Shown in pieces: positions 6,221-6,248 of a DNA stretch of 6,248 nucleotides; position 1 is the first letter of the stretch, and each line of letters starts with the position of its first letter. Source of the DNA: Muribaculaceae bacterium (GTDB taxonomy: Bacteria > Bacteroidota > Bacteroidia > Bacteroidales > Muribaculaceae); contig VSPF01000155.1 in the NCBI GenBank assembly GCA_009775195.1, positions 1 to 6,248 of the forward strand. Direction: 5' to 3'. The translations under genes were made by a program, and so were the position numbers. Below the pieces are notes generated by a model that made no database searches, had not been told where the DNA came from, and saw only the letters and a list, made by a program, of their open reading frames with translations.

Positions 6221-6248
6221 ATCTCTTAGCAAGGAGAGAGGGATTGCC

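Noticed and set aside
6221..6248. Possible tRNA end or ribosome binding site (AAGGAGAGAG) at the right edge
   Set aside because: GGAGAGAGGGATT recalls the complement of a tRNA 3' end, but the TTCGAA of a T-loop is absent and too few bases are available. No start codon follows within the window.
1..6248. CRISPR array, insertion sequence, toxin-antitoxin or phage-defence genes
   Set aside because: No regularly spaced repeats, transposase motifs, terminal inverted repeats or defence domains were seen; all long frames are explained by six genes.

Overview
The window looks like chromosomal DNA of a Bacteroidales bacterium (phylum Bacteroidota); genus cannot be set from the sequence alone. The main reason is two promoter-like sites matching the Bacteroidetes sigma-ABfr -7 consensus TAnnTTTG. 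One of them also has a TTTG box at the usual 20-bp spacing. Starts lack Shine-Dalgarno sites, as is common in this phylum, and the protein families (CreD, GT2, Wzx-like flippase, CatB-type acyltransferase, periplasmic GH43, PAP2 phosphatase) are common there.

Layout from left to right. (1) Bases 1-1338, plus strand: a CreD-family inner-membrane protein whose 5' end is open at the window edge, followed by a strong intrinsic terminator (1361-1401). (2) Bases 1445-4408, plus strand: one promoter drives three overlapping genes, a family 2 glycosyltransferase, a polysaccharide flippase and a hexapeptide-repeat acyltransferase. This is a small surface-glycan module and is visibly richer in A+T than its flanks. 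(3) Bases 4443-6158, minus strand: a PAP2 phosphatase followed 12 bp later by a secreted GH43-type glycoside hydrolase, probably co-transcribed from a promoter near 6195-6202. This pair converges on the glycan module with only 34 bp between the stops. (4) Bases 6203-6248: no gene recognised.

Possible joint function (inference): the glycosyltransferase and acyltransferase would build or decorate a lipid-linked glycan in the cytoplasm and the flippase would move it across the inner membrane. The PAP2 enzyme could act on lipid phosphates, possibly undecaprenyl pyrophosphate, at the same membrane, and the GH43 protein acts on a glycan in the periplasm. Nothing proves that the two sides of the convergent junction cooperate. 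The glycan module lacks an initiating transferase, polymerase and ligase, so it must rely on genes elsewhere or be a decoration cassette.

I found no CRISPR array, RNA gene, transposase or clearly new system. The most useful observations are the compositional island, the PAP2-GH43 pairing, the corrected PAP2 start and the promoter/terminator architecture.
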